From Leptodontidium sp. MPI-SDFR-AT-0119 (lineage: Eukaryota; Ascomycota; Leotiomycetes; Helotiales; Leptodontidiaceae), in NCBI GenBank assembly GCA_020726505.1, contig JAHLEZ010000008.1, forward strand, positions 310,001 to 374,000: a stretch of DNA of 64,000 bases, read 5' to 3'. Each line of letters opens with the position of its first letter. Position 1 is the first letter of the stretch. Both the position numbers and the translations under genes were made by a program. The notes under the pieces were generated by a model, which did no database searches, was not told where the DNA came from, and saw only the letters and a program-made list of their open reading frames with translations. Of the stretch, positions 1 through 13,741 are shown piece after piece.

Positions 1-3000
1 TAAGGCTAGTCGACCCGAGCACTACTATTATAATACCTGAACTTCCTAGGCTACAGAGATAACGCCCTAAGTAAAGAGATTTATAAGGCCTTTAAGAGAC
101 AAGACAAAGAAGTTATAACTAACTTAAACCTTATATTTCTTTTAACTTTATAAAAGATCGCCAGAGACCCCGAGAGTACTATAAATAGAGACTTAAAGAA
201 CATTTATAATAATCTAAGGCACATAAAGATCTTTACGACAATAGTTAAGAGAGCTACAAACGCTAAATACACAGCCGAAATAAACATCTTACGATTCACT
301 AAAAAGGCTCAAGAAGTAACTAACGTTAACTATAAGACTAGTTATCTTAACTCTATTGCCTATAATAAGAAGGCAAGAGATAATTATAAGTACTAGTAAT
401 ATATAAATCGTTAAGAGCCCGAGATAAGACCTTAAGCACGACATAAGTTTATAAATTAATGTTTTAATTATAAGAAGTTCATAAGTCTTAAGGTAATTCA
501 TAAAGTAGAAGATAATAACTACATTTATATAAGACCTTAAGAAGAAAGGAAAAAGTCATACCCTATATAGTTTCTTATTAATAAGAGACTTAAACGAAAG
601 TATATTCTCTCTCGTGTATTAAATAACTAATACTCTCCTAATCCCGAACACAAAGTACAAGCGGTTAAAGAGTTACTAGTATCGCAGTTAGAAGCGGCGC
701 TTATAAGAAAGAAGGGAGTAACTTCTACAATTAATTACATCGAATTCATCAATAAGCCTATTGACGCCGGCGAGTCTGTTATCTTACAACAGTAGGACTA
801 TTCTAAAGAGCAAATCGTCCAAGTCTAAGCTCTCTTGTCTAATACGAAGGACAGCTCTAATTCCGAGGCAATAATTGCCCCTATCGAGACTAGAGCCTAA
901 AAGAAGGCCCTAACATTTAAGCCATACAAGGGATCTAACAAGTTACAAGACAAAATCAAAGCTCAGGCCTTATATAGTAAACTAAAGGTTCCTCTAGATA
1001 TTAGAAACACTATATAATTCACTAAAGTCATAAATATAGACAGTCTTAAAGAAACAAGGAAGACCCCTCAGTAGATCTTAGCCAAGAATAAGTCTAAGAT
1101 CTCTAATATAGTCTCTAAATTTATTATACTAATCACATCTAAGGCATCAGCTCAGAATACTATAACTAGCTCTTTAGCGAAGAGGCGCACTATAAAGCCT
1201 AAACTAACTATAGTCCCCTCTAAAATCCCTAGACTTATCACGCGATTAATATCTTCTCGGAACCCCCGTGTATAAGAAGTACTAAACTGGAATAGTTACA
1301 AGCTCGACAAAGTCCTCGACAAGTTACTATCTTTATAAGAATTGCCTAATAACCTTACGTTAAGGGAAATAATAGTACTTATTAACCCTCCCAGAACTTC
1401 CCGAACGCCCGGTAGTGCAATTGATTAATAAATATAAAGGGAGTATATTATTAATATTAAAGCTATTACCTTTGAAGACAATTATAGCCTCGACAGGGAA
1501 GAGGTTATTATATTATAGAGACTATTACTTAATTCTTTATATACTTTCCCGAAGTCTACGCTATATATAGATTAATTAGGGGGGGTACCTCTTAATAAAG
1601 CAAGGCAACATCGAAACAAAAAAGGCCCGCGGTTAACTTATAAGGAGAACAGAATAAAAGAGGAGGGTCTAAGTATACTCTAAGATCCCTAAGAATCTTC
1701 TTGCCTTGAAATTTTAGGCCTATTAGTAATAGTTTTAGAATAGTGTCTTTATAATACAAGAGTCAATGATTAAGAAGTCAGTAGTATAGCTATTACTTAA
1801 CGCTATCCTATTATTTAGGCCGGTCTTAGTACTCCTCCTTAATATACTATTAATATATAGAGACTTAGTGCTAGAACTTCTTCGCTTAGTGCCTTTTACG
1901 TCACTTAGAACGATACGGCGAAGTGCTCGATTAGTAAGAAATACTAACTTATGTGTTAAGATAGAGGCTATAAACGGCTCCACGGAAATAGGCAACTCAT
2001 TCTACTCGCTAGCGCCGAAGGTAGTGGTTACAATGCCTGGCCGCTTTAAAGTTAATAATATTAGGGCTACACTCGACACGGGGGCTAAAGTCAGTTATAT
2101 AACTCTTAAAGCAGTTAACCTCTTAGAACTATTAATAACGAGAAGTTAAATGATAGCCTTAAAGACAATTATTAATATGAAGTCTCGTTTCGTTAGATTT
2201 ACTAATAATGTCACCGTTACTATAAGTAACTACGCGATTAATAATCAGTTCTATATTATAAACAGTCCTAGAATTAAGGTCATCCTTAGTTTTCTATTCT
2301 TCCGTAAAGCTAAAGTTACTTTCCGCTACCTAAGGGATTATAATAAAGGGATTATACTCGCTTCTTTATAAGATTAACGCTTTAGTCTCATTACTATAGT
2401 CAGGACTAACGATGCCACTAAAGAAGCAAAGGATATCGAAGCACTATGTAGAGAGAATAAAGTAAGGCTAATTTACCCTAAAGATTTAGAATCTAAGATT
2501 AATTATAAAAAAGAAGACTTCTCGGGAAACAATTAACTAGCTATTACTCGAGCGTTATAGTCAGTATACTTAAATACTTAGACATCCCGACATTAACGGA
2601 ACTAGAAAAAGGACTTTTTAAAGGAGGAAACAGTCAACCTTATTGTCCTCGCCTTTTACTATAAGACTAAGAACTTACGAGTTTTAAAGGGATAGTATAT
2701 ATTAAATATATAGAGAGAGAATTCTGTGTGCTAAAATCAGTAATTAGAGACTTTCTACTTAAGGCACTCCTTAACTCGTATTAAGAAGAACCCTTAGTCT
2801 CTGAGCCCTTGTTTAGGGGAGTATTTAACGACGATTCCTTGTCTCTAGCTAGCCTAACGTTCGAATAGACCACTAACTACGACGAGCTCCCGATCAAGTC
2901 ACTATTCCAAGAAACGCAGAATATAGTAGCGTAAGTAAGAACTATATATAAGTTAAAGGCTAAGAAGGTCTTGCCCGTTGATTTAGTTGACTTAAAAGGC

Positions 3001-6000
3001 GACCCCCTTAATAAGAGGGAGGATTAATACGAGCGTATATAAGAACGAGGAACTCCCTAAGATCATGTCGGAAAGTATCGAGAATACTTATTATTACGCT
3101 TCGCTAGTATACCCCGAAACTCAAGACTTACCCTAGAAAGGCTAGCTAAATTAGACGTAAGTAGCCTATTATGGCCGGAAGAGAGAGCCTTATTCGACGA
3201 AATAATAGTTAATTAGGAAGGAGCTATAACTTTTGACTAGCCTAAGTGTAATAAATTTCATAAAGATGTTTCCCCTCCTGTTATTATTAAGACTATTAAA
3301 TATATAGCTTAGTAAGCTCCCAACTTTCCTTTACCGTGAGCACTTATTCCGGAGGTTACTAAAATAGTACAAGAAAGACTCGACAAAGGAGTCTTAGAGT
3401 ACTCCGAGGGGCCCTACCGTAACACTTAGTTCTTAGTTTAAAAGAAGGAGTCGGGGAAATATAAATTAATTAACTCGGCTATTATATTAAATACTGTCAC
3501 TTATAGAGACGCTAACCTCCCGCTATCTGTCGATGAGTTTTTTGAAGAGTTTATTAGTTATTATATTATAAGTCTCGTTAACTTATATTTTAAGTATAAT
3601 TAACAAGTACTTTATTAGTTTAATAAGGATATAATTACTTTTTATATTCCTTATATCAGACTAGTCCAAAATACAACACTTTTATAAGGCGCCACTAATT
3701 TTATTACATAATTTGTTTAAATGATTATACACATCTTAAAGAAACTAATCCTAGTAATTACAATGCCATTCTTAAATAATATTAGTATTAAAGGCCTATA
3801 CATAGACTACAACTAAGCTAAAGCCTTACCAGAGATTAAGAAGTTTGTCTTAGAGTATATCAAGAACCTCGACATAACTCTTAAACACTTAGAATGTACT
3901 AAAGCTACAATTAGGCCTAAGTCACAATTTTGTCTTAATAACATAGACATTATAAAGTACGCCTATAACTCTAGAGGGAGAGAACTATCTACGAGATACT
4001 TCGTCAAAATCAAGAACTAGCGAGAACTAGTAAATCTCACTAAAGTTAAGGCATTCTTAGGACTTATTATTTACTTCCGAATTTAAATTAAGAACTTTCA
4101 CTTAATTATTAAACCCTTATACGTACTCTCACGGAAAAGGGTTAAGTTTCATTAAGAACCTGATTTATAAGGTAAGGCTATGACTAAACTATAAGACACT
4201 TTATACTCATCTTTAGTCCTATATTAAATAGACTATAGAAAGAGAACTAATGAAATTATAGTTAAAGTTAACTCTAGTGGAATTAGCTAAGGCGGCTTCC
4301 TTAGTTAGAGGGAGCTAACTTCAAATAAAATACGCCTAATAAAGTACGAGAGTAAGTTCTAGAGTAAGACTGAAGTTAAATATAATGCTACTAAGAGAGA
4401 ATATAAGGGTATACTTCACATCTTAAAGAAACTAAAAATTTAACTTATTAAAGTGCACTTCGTTATAAAGACAAATACTAATACACTTGTTATATAATTA
4501 AACGGAGTAACTCACGATCATCCTAACGCGATATTAACTAGATAACTCGCTTAAATACGACTCTTCGACTTTGAGGTTCGACACGTCCAAGGAACGACAT
4601 ATATAATAATAAACTAGTTGTCCCGGAGACTTAAGTACCCCGAAGATTCCCTAAAAGAAAGTAATGTCGACGAAGACTAAATTCTCTTTAAGCTTAGGGC
4701 TTACGAGATTTGTCTTATTAATACTAAAGACAAAGAGGAAACTAGTAATTTAGAATTAAATAGCGTATTAACAGACCTAAAACTTTAAAGGCAGAATAGA
4801 ATTCTTTAAGATATAAAATCTATAGTCTAGAGACTTTATAAAGAAGGGGAACTTACTTCTTCTAGTAGTTCTAAATCCTCTCTTAACAAAGGAGGCCTAC
4901 CTATTATAATAAACAAGTACAAAAAACAGTACTAAGAAATAACTTAGTACTTAATAACACTCAAGACTTTAAAGTTAATAGATTAGAAATAGTTCCGAGT
5001 ATTTAAGCGTAAAGCACTAAATTACGGCGTATATAGTCGTAAGATCTAGAGGTTACTATCAAAAGAGGCTCTAATTAAGCTCGTCATTAATATAATAAGA
5101 GAGAAAGAGGCAATACTTAAGAGTTACTATAATAACTCGGGCTATAAAGGACGGGAAAGTACGTATTACTAAATCTTCACTTGATATTTCTAGAAAGGCC
5201 TATATATAAACTATATAAATTATGTTTGGACATACTAGGATTACTAACTCTAATTATCTAAACGCTAAGAGGAACCCCTTTACTTAACAGCATCGAATGG
5301 CCTAATAGAGAAATAAGCGCTTAATATTATATTTATGCCGGCAGAACGCGGAAAGAAGTACTTAATAGTTACTAGGGACGACATAAGCGGTTAAGTTAAG
5401 GCAAGAGCCCTCATTAATAGAGAGGCTAAAGGAGTAACTAACTTCATTTAGTAAGATATCATTTGCCGGCATAGACTATTTTAGAGGCTTATTATTAATA
5501 ATAAAACTAAGAACATAAGAGAAGTTATAAATTTACTTAATAAAATAGAAGTTAACCGGATCTAAATCTTAGTATATAACGCTAGAGCGAATGGGATAAT
5601 TAAGAGAAGATATAGCCTAATTAAGAATACGCTTTTTAAGATAAGCGGACACTAACTTAATAACCTTCTAGTAATATTATTTACAAATCGTACTATAGTA
5701 CATCGCCTAATAGGGTATACTCCTTTTTATATAGTTTACAGGAGAGAAGCTATCTTGCCTATCGAGACGACAAACCCGACTTAAAGAATATTATTTACTA
5801 ACGAGATCAGGGACCACTCTAAGCTCTTAGAACTCCGTGCTCTCTAGTTTTAAATGCGGCAAGAACACATAGACAAAGTCATACTTATAAAGACTCGCCG
5901 CTGTTAAGAAAGTAAAGAGGCTTTTAATCTGAAATATAACATCTACAAACGGCTATTCCTTAAGGGAGACTTAATCTTACGTTAAGACTTTATTAAAGAG

Positions 6001-6470
6001 AGAGATATGTCTACTAACCGTGTTCTCGATTTCAGATAACTTAAACCTTATAAGATTTATAAAGCTTATATAAAGAAAAGGTATTATAAACATAAAGAGT
6101 TAGGCCTAAATAGCCCCCGACTTCGCCGGACTTTTACTAAGAATAAGCTTAAGCTCTTTTATAAGAGGCACGACTTTATTTATAATAATAACGACAATAA
6201 TAGACAGCTCAATAAAGAATTAAACAACAACCTCACGCCTAACCGTGAACTTAATATTAATATACACGACCTTAGCGACCCCGAGTTCCTAGAGAACCCT
6301 AAGATTCCGACGATATAACGTGTTTAAGATAATAAGATAATAATTAAAGTCCCTAAGCTATCTTAACAACAGCGCAGTGAGTATCGAGTGGTGTCTAACT
6401 TAGAATAAATATACTTTAGTATTAAGGAATTAGTACAAAGACATATCTCTGATATTTAAAGAAGGGGACG
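1..6470 (+). mobile_element. RIP-degraded Ty3/gypsy retrotransposon, gag-pol remnant
   Basis: Almost the whole stretch is depleted in CpA/TpG and saturated with TAA/TAG, so no long frame survives, yet pol is readable in order when stops are ignored. A retropepsin core (LDTGAKVSYI) lies near 2070-2105. Reverse transcriptase runs about 3340-3960, including a GATN-type motif and a PFLNNISIKG block. RNase H runs about 4240-4640, and integrase about 5250-5900 with a recognisable CRH block. Stops fall where Trp or Gln is expected, as produced by CpA to TpA change on either strand. Pol ends near 6460, directly before a purine tract (gaaggggacga) that looks like a polypurine tract. The first 1.8 kb is presumably gag, which I recognise only weakly. 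The 5' end lies outside the window. Dead element; family call is confident, boundaries are not. Confidence 0.85.
1868..2371 (+). pseudogene. Retroelement protease fragment (two short open stretches)
   Basis: Two adjoining open stretches, 1868-2149 and 2150-2371, are split by one in-frame stop and carry the retropepsin signature LDTGAKVSYI. The second continues with a protease-like beta-rich segment. They are open only because RIP happened to leave this part of pol with few stops, and they belong to the gypsy remnant. No functional protein is expected. Confidence 0.7.
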
Positions 6471-9400
6471 ACATACTATTACACATTAAAATAATTACTA
6501 AGACGATTTTATATTACTAAAAACCACGATTTAAGACACCTTAACACCACAATAAACATAAAGAAGAGCTTATATAGCCCTAAGTAAGTTAGAGAGAATA
6601 TTAGCCCCGTGCTATAAGAATACTTATCTCTCGAAGTAAAGCTCAATAAGAAACTAGCGCCCTTATAAATTACTTGCCGTATACGAATACACAATAAGTT
6701 TAAAACGAGATTATTATTATTAAGCTAACGATATTCTAAGCAGTAAAAAGTAACTTCGTTTAAATAGGCCAGTTGTCGGGCTCGATCCGCAAGACTAGAT
6801 TCTAAAACGGCAGGTTAAACCTATAGCCTAAGCTAGAAATTCGAGTCTAACGTACTAAATACCTTAAAGAATATAGACGCAATATACTTAGGCGTTAACT
6901 CTTAGTAATTAATAAAAAGAGAAGAAATAACAAAGTAAGTCTATTATTCTTAAGGACAAAGCTAACACTTATAGAGCTATTAACCTTAATATAACGCATA
7001 GCGATCTATAAAGGATAACACTAAGAGCACTATCGATAAACTAGCCTTAAACTAGTAAGTAAATCACACGATCTATATAAGGCAAGTAGAAGTCTAAGAA
7101 ATCTCTTAGTAAAGAGCTAATAATACGCTCGGAATTAGAGCCGTACTTTCTAAAACCTTAAGTTAATAACTACAATATAGCTAACGCTAACCCTACCCCA
7201 CGTACTAAAGGTTTAAGCATACTATTGGCCGACGACCCCTAACTAGTGAACCTTTCAGGGATCGAGTATTAGTCGACTACCCTTAATTAACTCTATTTAA
7301 AGTCTCTTGCCTACTAGATTAGGGCCCCTTTTACATATACGTCGATACCTCTTAGCCCCTTCTCGTCGGAAAGTCTAAAAAAGTAAAGACTTCTCTTGCC
7401 GTTTACTAGTATTAATAGACAAGAAGTAATATACTTCGTACTTAGAGTACTAGTAAGAGACTATAAGTTATAGATAACTTTTAAATATAATATAATAATT
7501 CTATAACTATAATAGACTTATAAACAGAAGTGCCGCTATTCTAGGCTCGTATTAACATCGCTAAAGTAATAAAGACTCTATACCCTCGACCTCTAGCTAG
7601 GTTTAGTAATAAGTACTAATAACCAATTAAGGCTAAAGGTATAACCTTAAGTGTTCTTATAAATGTTTCGTCACCGCCTACTATATTATTCCGAGAAGTG
7701 TCGTTAAGTAAAACGGATAAGGACAAAGCCAATAACCCACAGAGTAACTAGTCAGGAGTCAAGTCTAACTTCGACCTCAAGATCAACAAGTTCTTCAACC
7801 CCTATTAAAGAACTAAAGTAATCAAGAGACCTTAACTATAACCGAACTACTATTCTGAGAAGATCTCTAGCCAACGGGACCCCACAATATGTTATCCTAT
7901 ACTTAACTACTGCTAGCCTTATAGTACTTAAGTTAATTAGACTCTTTTGTTTATCCTTAGAAAGCTTAGCTGTTTCAAAGACCCTCTATTAACTTTAATA
8001 ATAAGAGGCGACTTACCTTCATAAAGAGAAAGGGCCATTTCCACTACATTAAGAACCGAGAACCTATTATAGCCTCTTAACCCTGCTCGGCATATTACGA
8101 CTGTTAGTTTGCCTATTCCTCCCGGCTTTCTATTATAAACCTTCGAAATTAGCGGATCTAGCCTCCACCTTATTTAACTAACTAATTAATAAGAGACTAG
8201 CGGAATAATACTACCTATCTTTAGCAGTGTGACTTACGCAAGTATAACAAGAGCGTATCTATAAAAGGACCCGAAAGCTACTCAGTGACTTATTACTAAG
8301 GGAAGATCAGTACGGCGCGACACGCACGTTCTTAGCCCAAGGAGTAGAGTTTAATACAAGTAGTCACACGAGGTAGCCTTAATTCCTATTAGTTTACAAA
8401 CTTAAAGAAGATAAAGGACATTGTTTCCTTAACCTGTGGAGAGAATATAAGCACCGGCGCTACGAAGACGTTAAGTAGTTTAATACTTAGCTAGTTAATA
8501 GTAAAGTCCTAGAGTTCACTTTAGGCATTTCTCAAAAACACGAGTTAAGGACTAAAGACAGTAGTCACACTACGATTAGTATAAGAAAGGTGTTAGTATA
8601 ATCTGTGAATAACTAGTCAAGTACAAGAGAAGAGATAAGAGTATAACTCACGAAGTTAAGGCGCGTTAAGACCTCCATAGTATCGACCTTTAGTATTAAA
8701 GCTAAGAGCGTTTAGGCTGAGATGAAGTAAACCGATTTTAATAGCACCTCTAAGGTAGCTGACAACGAAGGACTCTTCTTGAAGGTCTACGACGAGTTAA
8801 CAGAGCTTAGAATAGTATTATAGAAAGTTAACTTACAGCGTTAAGGCGACTTAGTTTCATGCTAAAGTTATTGTTTAGAGATCGAGGCACGGAGAGCTGA
8901 GGAGAGACTGCGTACAAGTTAACGCAGGTGTTATATTGAAGTTGTTGCTCGACAGGAAGAAAAGCAAGTAAGAAGGGCTCTTAATTACGTCACCTCTGCG
9001 ACCAAGTAACAGCGAAGTTGAAGGTGTTAAGCTCTAATAGCGCGCTAGAGTTGATAGTGAAGGCCAAGGTTATTACCTTAAAAGGTACTAAATAGTGTGA
9101 AGTTAACGGTAGAGAGACCTCTAAGGATACTAGAGTCATAGTAACTAAAGTCTTCTTTAAATAGAGGGAGATCTTGCCTTAGTAGTGTAAGGAAGTATAA
9201 TAGTGAAGTCGATCTTAATATAAGTTTAGCAGGGAAGTTTGTTTTCTTTAAAAAATTAAAGTAAGAAAAGGTATAGGAAGTGTTATTTAATTAGTAAGAG
9301 AAGGAGTAAAGAAGTTAAAGTATATTAAGGTACTCCATAAAAGGAATAGTATTAAGGAGAAGTAGTTATATTTAAAGAGTTAAAGTTAAGGAATTAGTAG

Positions 9401-9606
9401 GGGAGAGTCAACCTTATAAAGGTAAGTTGGCGGCGCTAAGCGAGGCAATTATTTACTTCTAAAGGTGACAAGTCAACTATCACGGGACTTCTTCTTCACT
9501 AGGCTTCCTGCTGACAACGTTAATTTATAAAGCTTTTGATTAGTAGAGTGTTTCTTTTGTATTAAGTCGCTCGAGGGCGAGTATAATTTTTGAAGAGGGG
9601 GACGAA
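6471..9606. mobile_element. RIP-degraded repeat DNA, probably the 3' part of a second LTR element
   Basis: Composition is as RIP-like as the gypsy remnant up to roughly 8.7 kb, then stops become sparser. No coding domain can be read. The stretch ends in a purine-rich run (gaagagggggacgaa, 9592-9606) immediately before the LTR that starts at 9607, the expected position of a polypurine tract, so the 3' part is probably internal DNA of the element owning that LTR. The beginning (after 6470) may hold the mutated 3' LTR of the upstream gypsy remnant. Assignment to element families is inference. Confidence 0.5.
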
Positions 9607-9844
9607 TGTAGTGAGGAAGACTCTAGTAACTCCTTTGTCACTTGACCAGATAAGCTCTTTCCACATAAAAGAGCTCAACACTTAAAATCAACTCAATAAC
9701 TAAGAACTTTTCATAGATATTATCTAATACACTTTTTTCTCCTCCCCTCCCTCGACTTGTCATGCTCTTTAGATATGTATTATCTTTAGATTTGATCAAT
9801 CCGCGATTTCCTACACCTAGAGTCTCCCCCTGTACCTCACTACA
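9607..9844 (+). repeat. LTR of a retrotransposon (238 bp) with 10-bp perfect terminal inverted repeats
   Basis: Starts TGTAGTGAGG and ends CCTCACTACA, exact reverse complements with the canonical TG...CA ends. A polypurine tract sits immediately upstream, so this reads as a 3' LTR in plus orientation. Flanking 5-mers (acgaa / tacta) do not match, so it is not a simple solo LTR with a target duplication. Unlike the internal DNA to its left it shows little RIP: CA and TG dinucleotides are common. Confidence 0.75.
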
Positions 9845-10850
9845 TACTACCCTCTTGCTGTGTGGTTTATTAGGCTTTTTCCCTCCCACACTATGTAAAA
9901 ATATTAGCTCATAAGTATTAATATTCGTCTGTTTGTAAGGAGATTTATCTAAGTATTATATTTATTAGGCTTGTGCGTATTTAATAATTAAAAGAATAAT
10001 CGTCGACTTTATTTTAGTATCTACTTTGGAGGAGGTAGATCTTAATAAAAATACTTATATTATACTATCTTATAAATATATTCTCACCTTAAAGAGTATA
10101 AATAAACATATAGGTATATCAGATTTCCTCCTTCTCTACCTTGACGCTATTACACTTACAAGATGCTCTAATCGCATCCTTAATCTAATTACTATTATAT
10201 GCATCCTCAGTATATGCCTGCTTTTTAATCTTAATATTCGAATATTAATAACCTGTGATTACTTCCTTTGTTGTTTTTTTACAGCAGGCTATCAACATTT
10301 ATAAATATGTCCTTAATCAGCTTAAGAGACTACTTATTTCTAATTTCTATTGCTTCTTATTAGATAAGCATATTTTAGACCTAAGTTACGGTGAATAATT
10401 TCTTAGTCTCGTTAATAAGTGAGGGGATTTGTTCGAGAAGGTTTTTTAAAGTAGATTTGTAATAAAGAACCCAGCTAGTAAGCTACAAAAGTCGACCCTT
10501 TTAGCGCTGTGTAGCTAAGCCTTTTATATTATTATTTAGCACGACTATCTTTAAATCTATATCGCTTATCAAACACGCTAAGAGATCCTCGCTAGCTTTC
10601 GCAATTAACTTATACTTTTTAGAAACATTCTTAGTATTCGTGAAGAGTAAAAGAATTTAAAGCAACGTATCCTTTATAACTTGGATCTCAATCGTAGTAG
10701 TATCTTCTCTGCCTAGGTTAGGATCGTCGTAGATATTAATAAACTCACCCTATCGCGTAAGATAAAAACCTCGCGCAATTAAGAGCAAGCTAGTAAGTCT
10801 CAAAATCTCGACCAAAGTGGCGACTAAACTAAACGTACTTAAAGCAGTTA
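9845..10850. other. AT-rich, RIP-like non-coding DNA
   Basis: About 1 kb without a credible gene. An open frame at 10026-10304 encodes a low-complexity Ile/Leu-rich peptide of no recognisable family. From about 10380 the sequence is strongly RIP-like again, and at about 10850 composition switches abruptly to that of normal genic DNA. I see no domain, RNA or LTR here. Confidence 0.5.
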
Positions 10851-11395
10851 ACATAAGCAGTGGAAGCAGATGCAATGGCAATGGCACTAGCAGCAATGCC
10901 AAACGGCTCAGCTATTATCTAGAGAAATGAAATTGCAAGAGATACGCTGGATGTTGAGAGTAGGTGGGGGGTCCTCACCAGGACTTCAGCCGCAGCTTTA
11001 TAACACCAGGCCAATGCAATCCCACGGCTACGGGTGAGTGAGCAATGCCCCTCACCATCAACAGCGAGATCGTGCCAGCACCGACTTACGAGAGGAAGTA
11101 GAGATTTTGCACTCTACAACTCAGACTGGGTAGTGGGCCGCCTTCTCCACTTTTGCGGTAGCTAGCTTACACGGTCGATCACAATATCAGATCCCGAGCT
11201 CCCGTTCACTCACGGTAATCAGTATCAACACATTCAAGTCCGCGAAGGGGCAACAGCCCAACTTAAGAACACATTTCATATCAGTCAGTCCCTTGCAGAT
11301 CTCGAATCCTCAATGACATCAGGTTACAGGGGTCCGTTTGACAACGGACCCGCAGAACTACTTGGGGAGTTGTACAGCCACCTCTGCCAACCTTT
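10851..11395. other. Intergenic DNA downstream of the Zn2Cys6 regulator
   Basis: Normal-composition DNA with no supported gene. It opens with a short degenerate run built on gcaatggc/gcaatgcc (about 10870-10910). It presumably holds the 3' UTR of the minus-strand regulator that ends at 11396. Confidence 0.4.
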
Positions 11396-13424
11396 TCACG
11401 CTTTCTCACTATTCTTAACCCACTTTTGCACCTTCAAAAAGGTCTTCAAGCACCCGTTCGCAATTTCATGACTCGATAGCCCGATATACAACGACACCAT
11501 CCAAATATTCATCTTCAGAAACGCTCTGTGAGCCTTGTCATTTGAAGAAGGACATGCCACCAACATAACCCAAAGAAATATTCCTGGAATTTTCTTCCAT
11601 CGTGAGAAAGAGACAAGCCACATTGTGTTCCAGAGACCTTTAAATATGGCGGGTTGGCAGGTTTGAGAGAAAGGAGAGTGGGAAGTGATGGCGGTGCAGT
11701 AGAGGAGGGCCGTCAGGCGGATAGTTTCATAGATTAGATCTTCGGTGGAATTTGAAAGAGTGGGGGTTATACTAGGGAGGGCGGCGACTCGATTGTGGGC
11801 CCACAGAGCAGTAGCTTTGAATTTGGCGATGGATTGGGGGGTAGCGATGGTTGATTGGATGGCGAGTATGGAAGTGGTGAGGAATTTCATGTCGTCTAAT
11901 ATCTCGATAGTGGATAAACCAAGGTCCCGGGTTTCGACGATGTTTTTGAGACAGGCGCTCGGGGTATATAAAGGGTTATCGAACAATGCTAGAGTCGAAT
12001 CAAGTGCTGGAAGGTCTTCAGCCTCATCCAGGTCCTTGAGTAAGAAAAGGTCCCTTTCGGTGCAGCAAGCCATTTGGTAGTCAGCCCTGTCTCTCCGTTA
12101 GGTACCTCGTCCAATCTTATATAAAAGTAGACAGTATTTTGAAGAGCACTGACGATATAATCTGCCGTCGAAGCCATAAATCTATGGTCATATTTTCTAT
12201 TCCCCCTCGAAGTCTCAGCATTTCTTTAAGACCCTTCATGTGTGCCCACACTCTATGCTCTTCGCCCCAGTACCACTTTAAGAACGTTAGCATCAATGCG
12301 ATTAAAGATAGATTTTGTCTCACCTCATTTTCTGCCAGATAAAGCACCGTAAGAATGGCGTCATCCCGAATCTCTTTGTTATTTCTTTCGATGTAGTTCA
12401 CTATGAGTGATATGATTCGACCTTCGATGGTTATGGCTTCAGCACATTTCTCAACTTCAAGCCCTCGTGCTGCTGCCTGGTAACACGACGAGGAGAGAAG
12501 GGTTAAGTTTACCGCCAGGGGGGATTGTATAATCCCTGATATGAACTTTTCGTTAAATGCAACTGGTGGGTCTTTGCCATCGATTGTGGCGGCATACGGT
12601 GCGAGTGACTGGTGAACTGGAAGTGATTGTTAATATCGCAGAAATCAGAGTGGATAATATAAATTTACAGAAATGAAAGAGCTCTGCGTTGCGCTTTGTT
12701 GGTTCAATTGGAAGCGCCTGTAAGTTGTCAAGCGCTGTGCCACTTCCGACAATCGCCGGTGGATAACCCTTCGTGGATTTCCATATCCGTTGAAGCAGAT
12801 ACACATTTGACTGAAATTGGACATCGTTGTTTATTGATCTCGCTGTACGGCGAGGTGTTGTACAGATTCTGAGTCTGTCGTCTACTTGAAGATTGTTGGG
12901 ACCCGAGGTGAACTGCGGGCTTTCTGAGGATTTGGCTTGGTGGGACCGAAGCACAGCATGTAGTTGCAAAGAATTAAACGTACGACCGTCTGACACTTCT
13001 AAAGAAAGGTAGGTTGTCGCACTAAGACCCGGCTCAGATAAAGAGGATTCGTCGGCAGCACTTAGGTGCTTGTTCGTTCTTTTGAGCTGCTTTTCATCTT
13101 TTTCAGAATCTCCATCTTGTAGAGATGGGGTTGCGGCTACAGTAGAAGGCTTCCTATAATTATTATTAGCACTTCAATGAAGGCATCGAATAATGGACAC
13201 ATCAACAACCTCGCACTCGTGTAAACGCAGACCACTGGAGGATAACGCCTTGCGCAGTGATTGCATGGCTTGTCCCTGGCTTGATTACACTGTGAAATGT
13301 CAACCCACGATGAATCCTACAGCGAGATGAAAACAAATCGTGCCTTCTGTTTTCGTCTGTGACACTCCGTACACGAAGTTGAAGTTCTCTTTACACGCGA
13401 TCGCGGGGTCGGCGTTCCTTGCAT
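11396..13424 (-). CDS. Zn2Cys6 transcription factor with fungal-specific TF domain 2 (PF11951-like)
   Basis: Predicted nuclear DNA-binding regulator of about 590 aa in six exons: 13424-13344, 13289-13210, 13153-12669, 12616-12324, 12275-12133 and 12086-11396. The zinc cluster reads CX2CX6CX7CX2CX8C at about residues 18-49, beginning CTECHRRKQK in exon 1 and continuing CNQARDKPCNHC in exon 2. The body has the PF11951 landmarks ELFHFF, APYAATIDG, WAHMKGLKEMLRLRGG and DYQMACCTERDLFL. Two junctions are odd. Intron 1 must start GC (GC-AG) and cuts the zinc cluster. Intron 5 (12132-12087) is the only in-frame solution but adds a few residues compared with relatives. An upstream in-frame ATG at 13514 would add 30 residues; I prefer 13424 because zinc clusters usually sit close to the N-terminus. 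It is the only DNA-binding regulator near the cluster and may be its activator, but about 3 kb of unrelated sequence separates it from FAS beta. Confidence 0.75.
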
Positions 13425-13741
13425 GATGTTGGACGTATTTCGAAGAGCTTTCAGTAGAAAAGTTTGATCAAAAGCTGAGAAGTAGAGGGCGGATCCCTGG
13501 CGGGTTCTGGCCACAGTTTACATAAGAAACAGGTAAGAAACGCAGCTGAAGGAAGAGGCAAAGAGGGCCAATCAAGGAAAGAGCTTCTGCGCAATCCTTG
13601 CTCAGCTGAGGTATGGCTGGAAATATCCGAAACGGAAGATACCGTTCTCGTAGTTCCAGGTAAGAGGTGTGAATTATGATTTGATTGGTGCTATGGCTCT
13701 CGAAGCTCCAGGCAGCCATATCCTTCGAGGTTCCTCACTAA

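Noticed and set aside
10026..10304. 92-codon plus-strand frame in AT-rich DNA
   Set aside because: Ile/Leu-rich low-complexity translation from AT-biased sequence with no family resemblance.
11745..12080. 111-codon plus-strand frame over the regulator
   Set aside because: Antisense shadow of the regulator's last exon, which carries the PF11951 motifs on the other strand.
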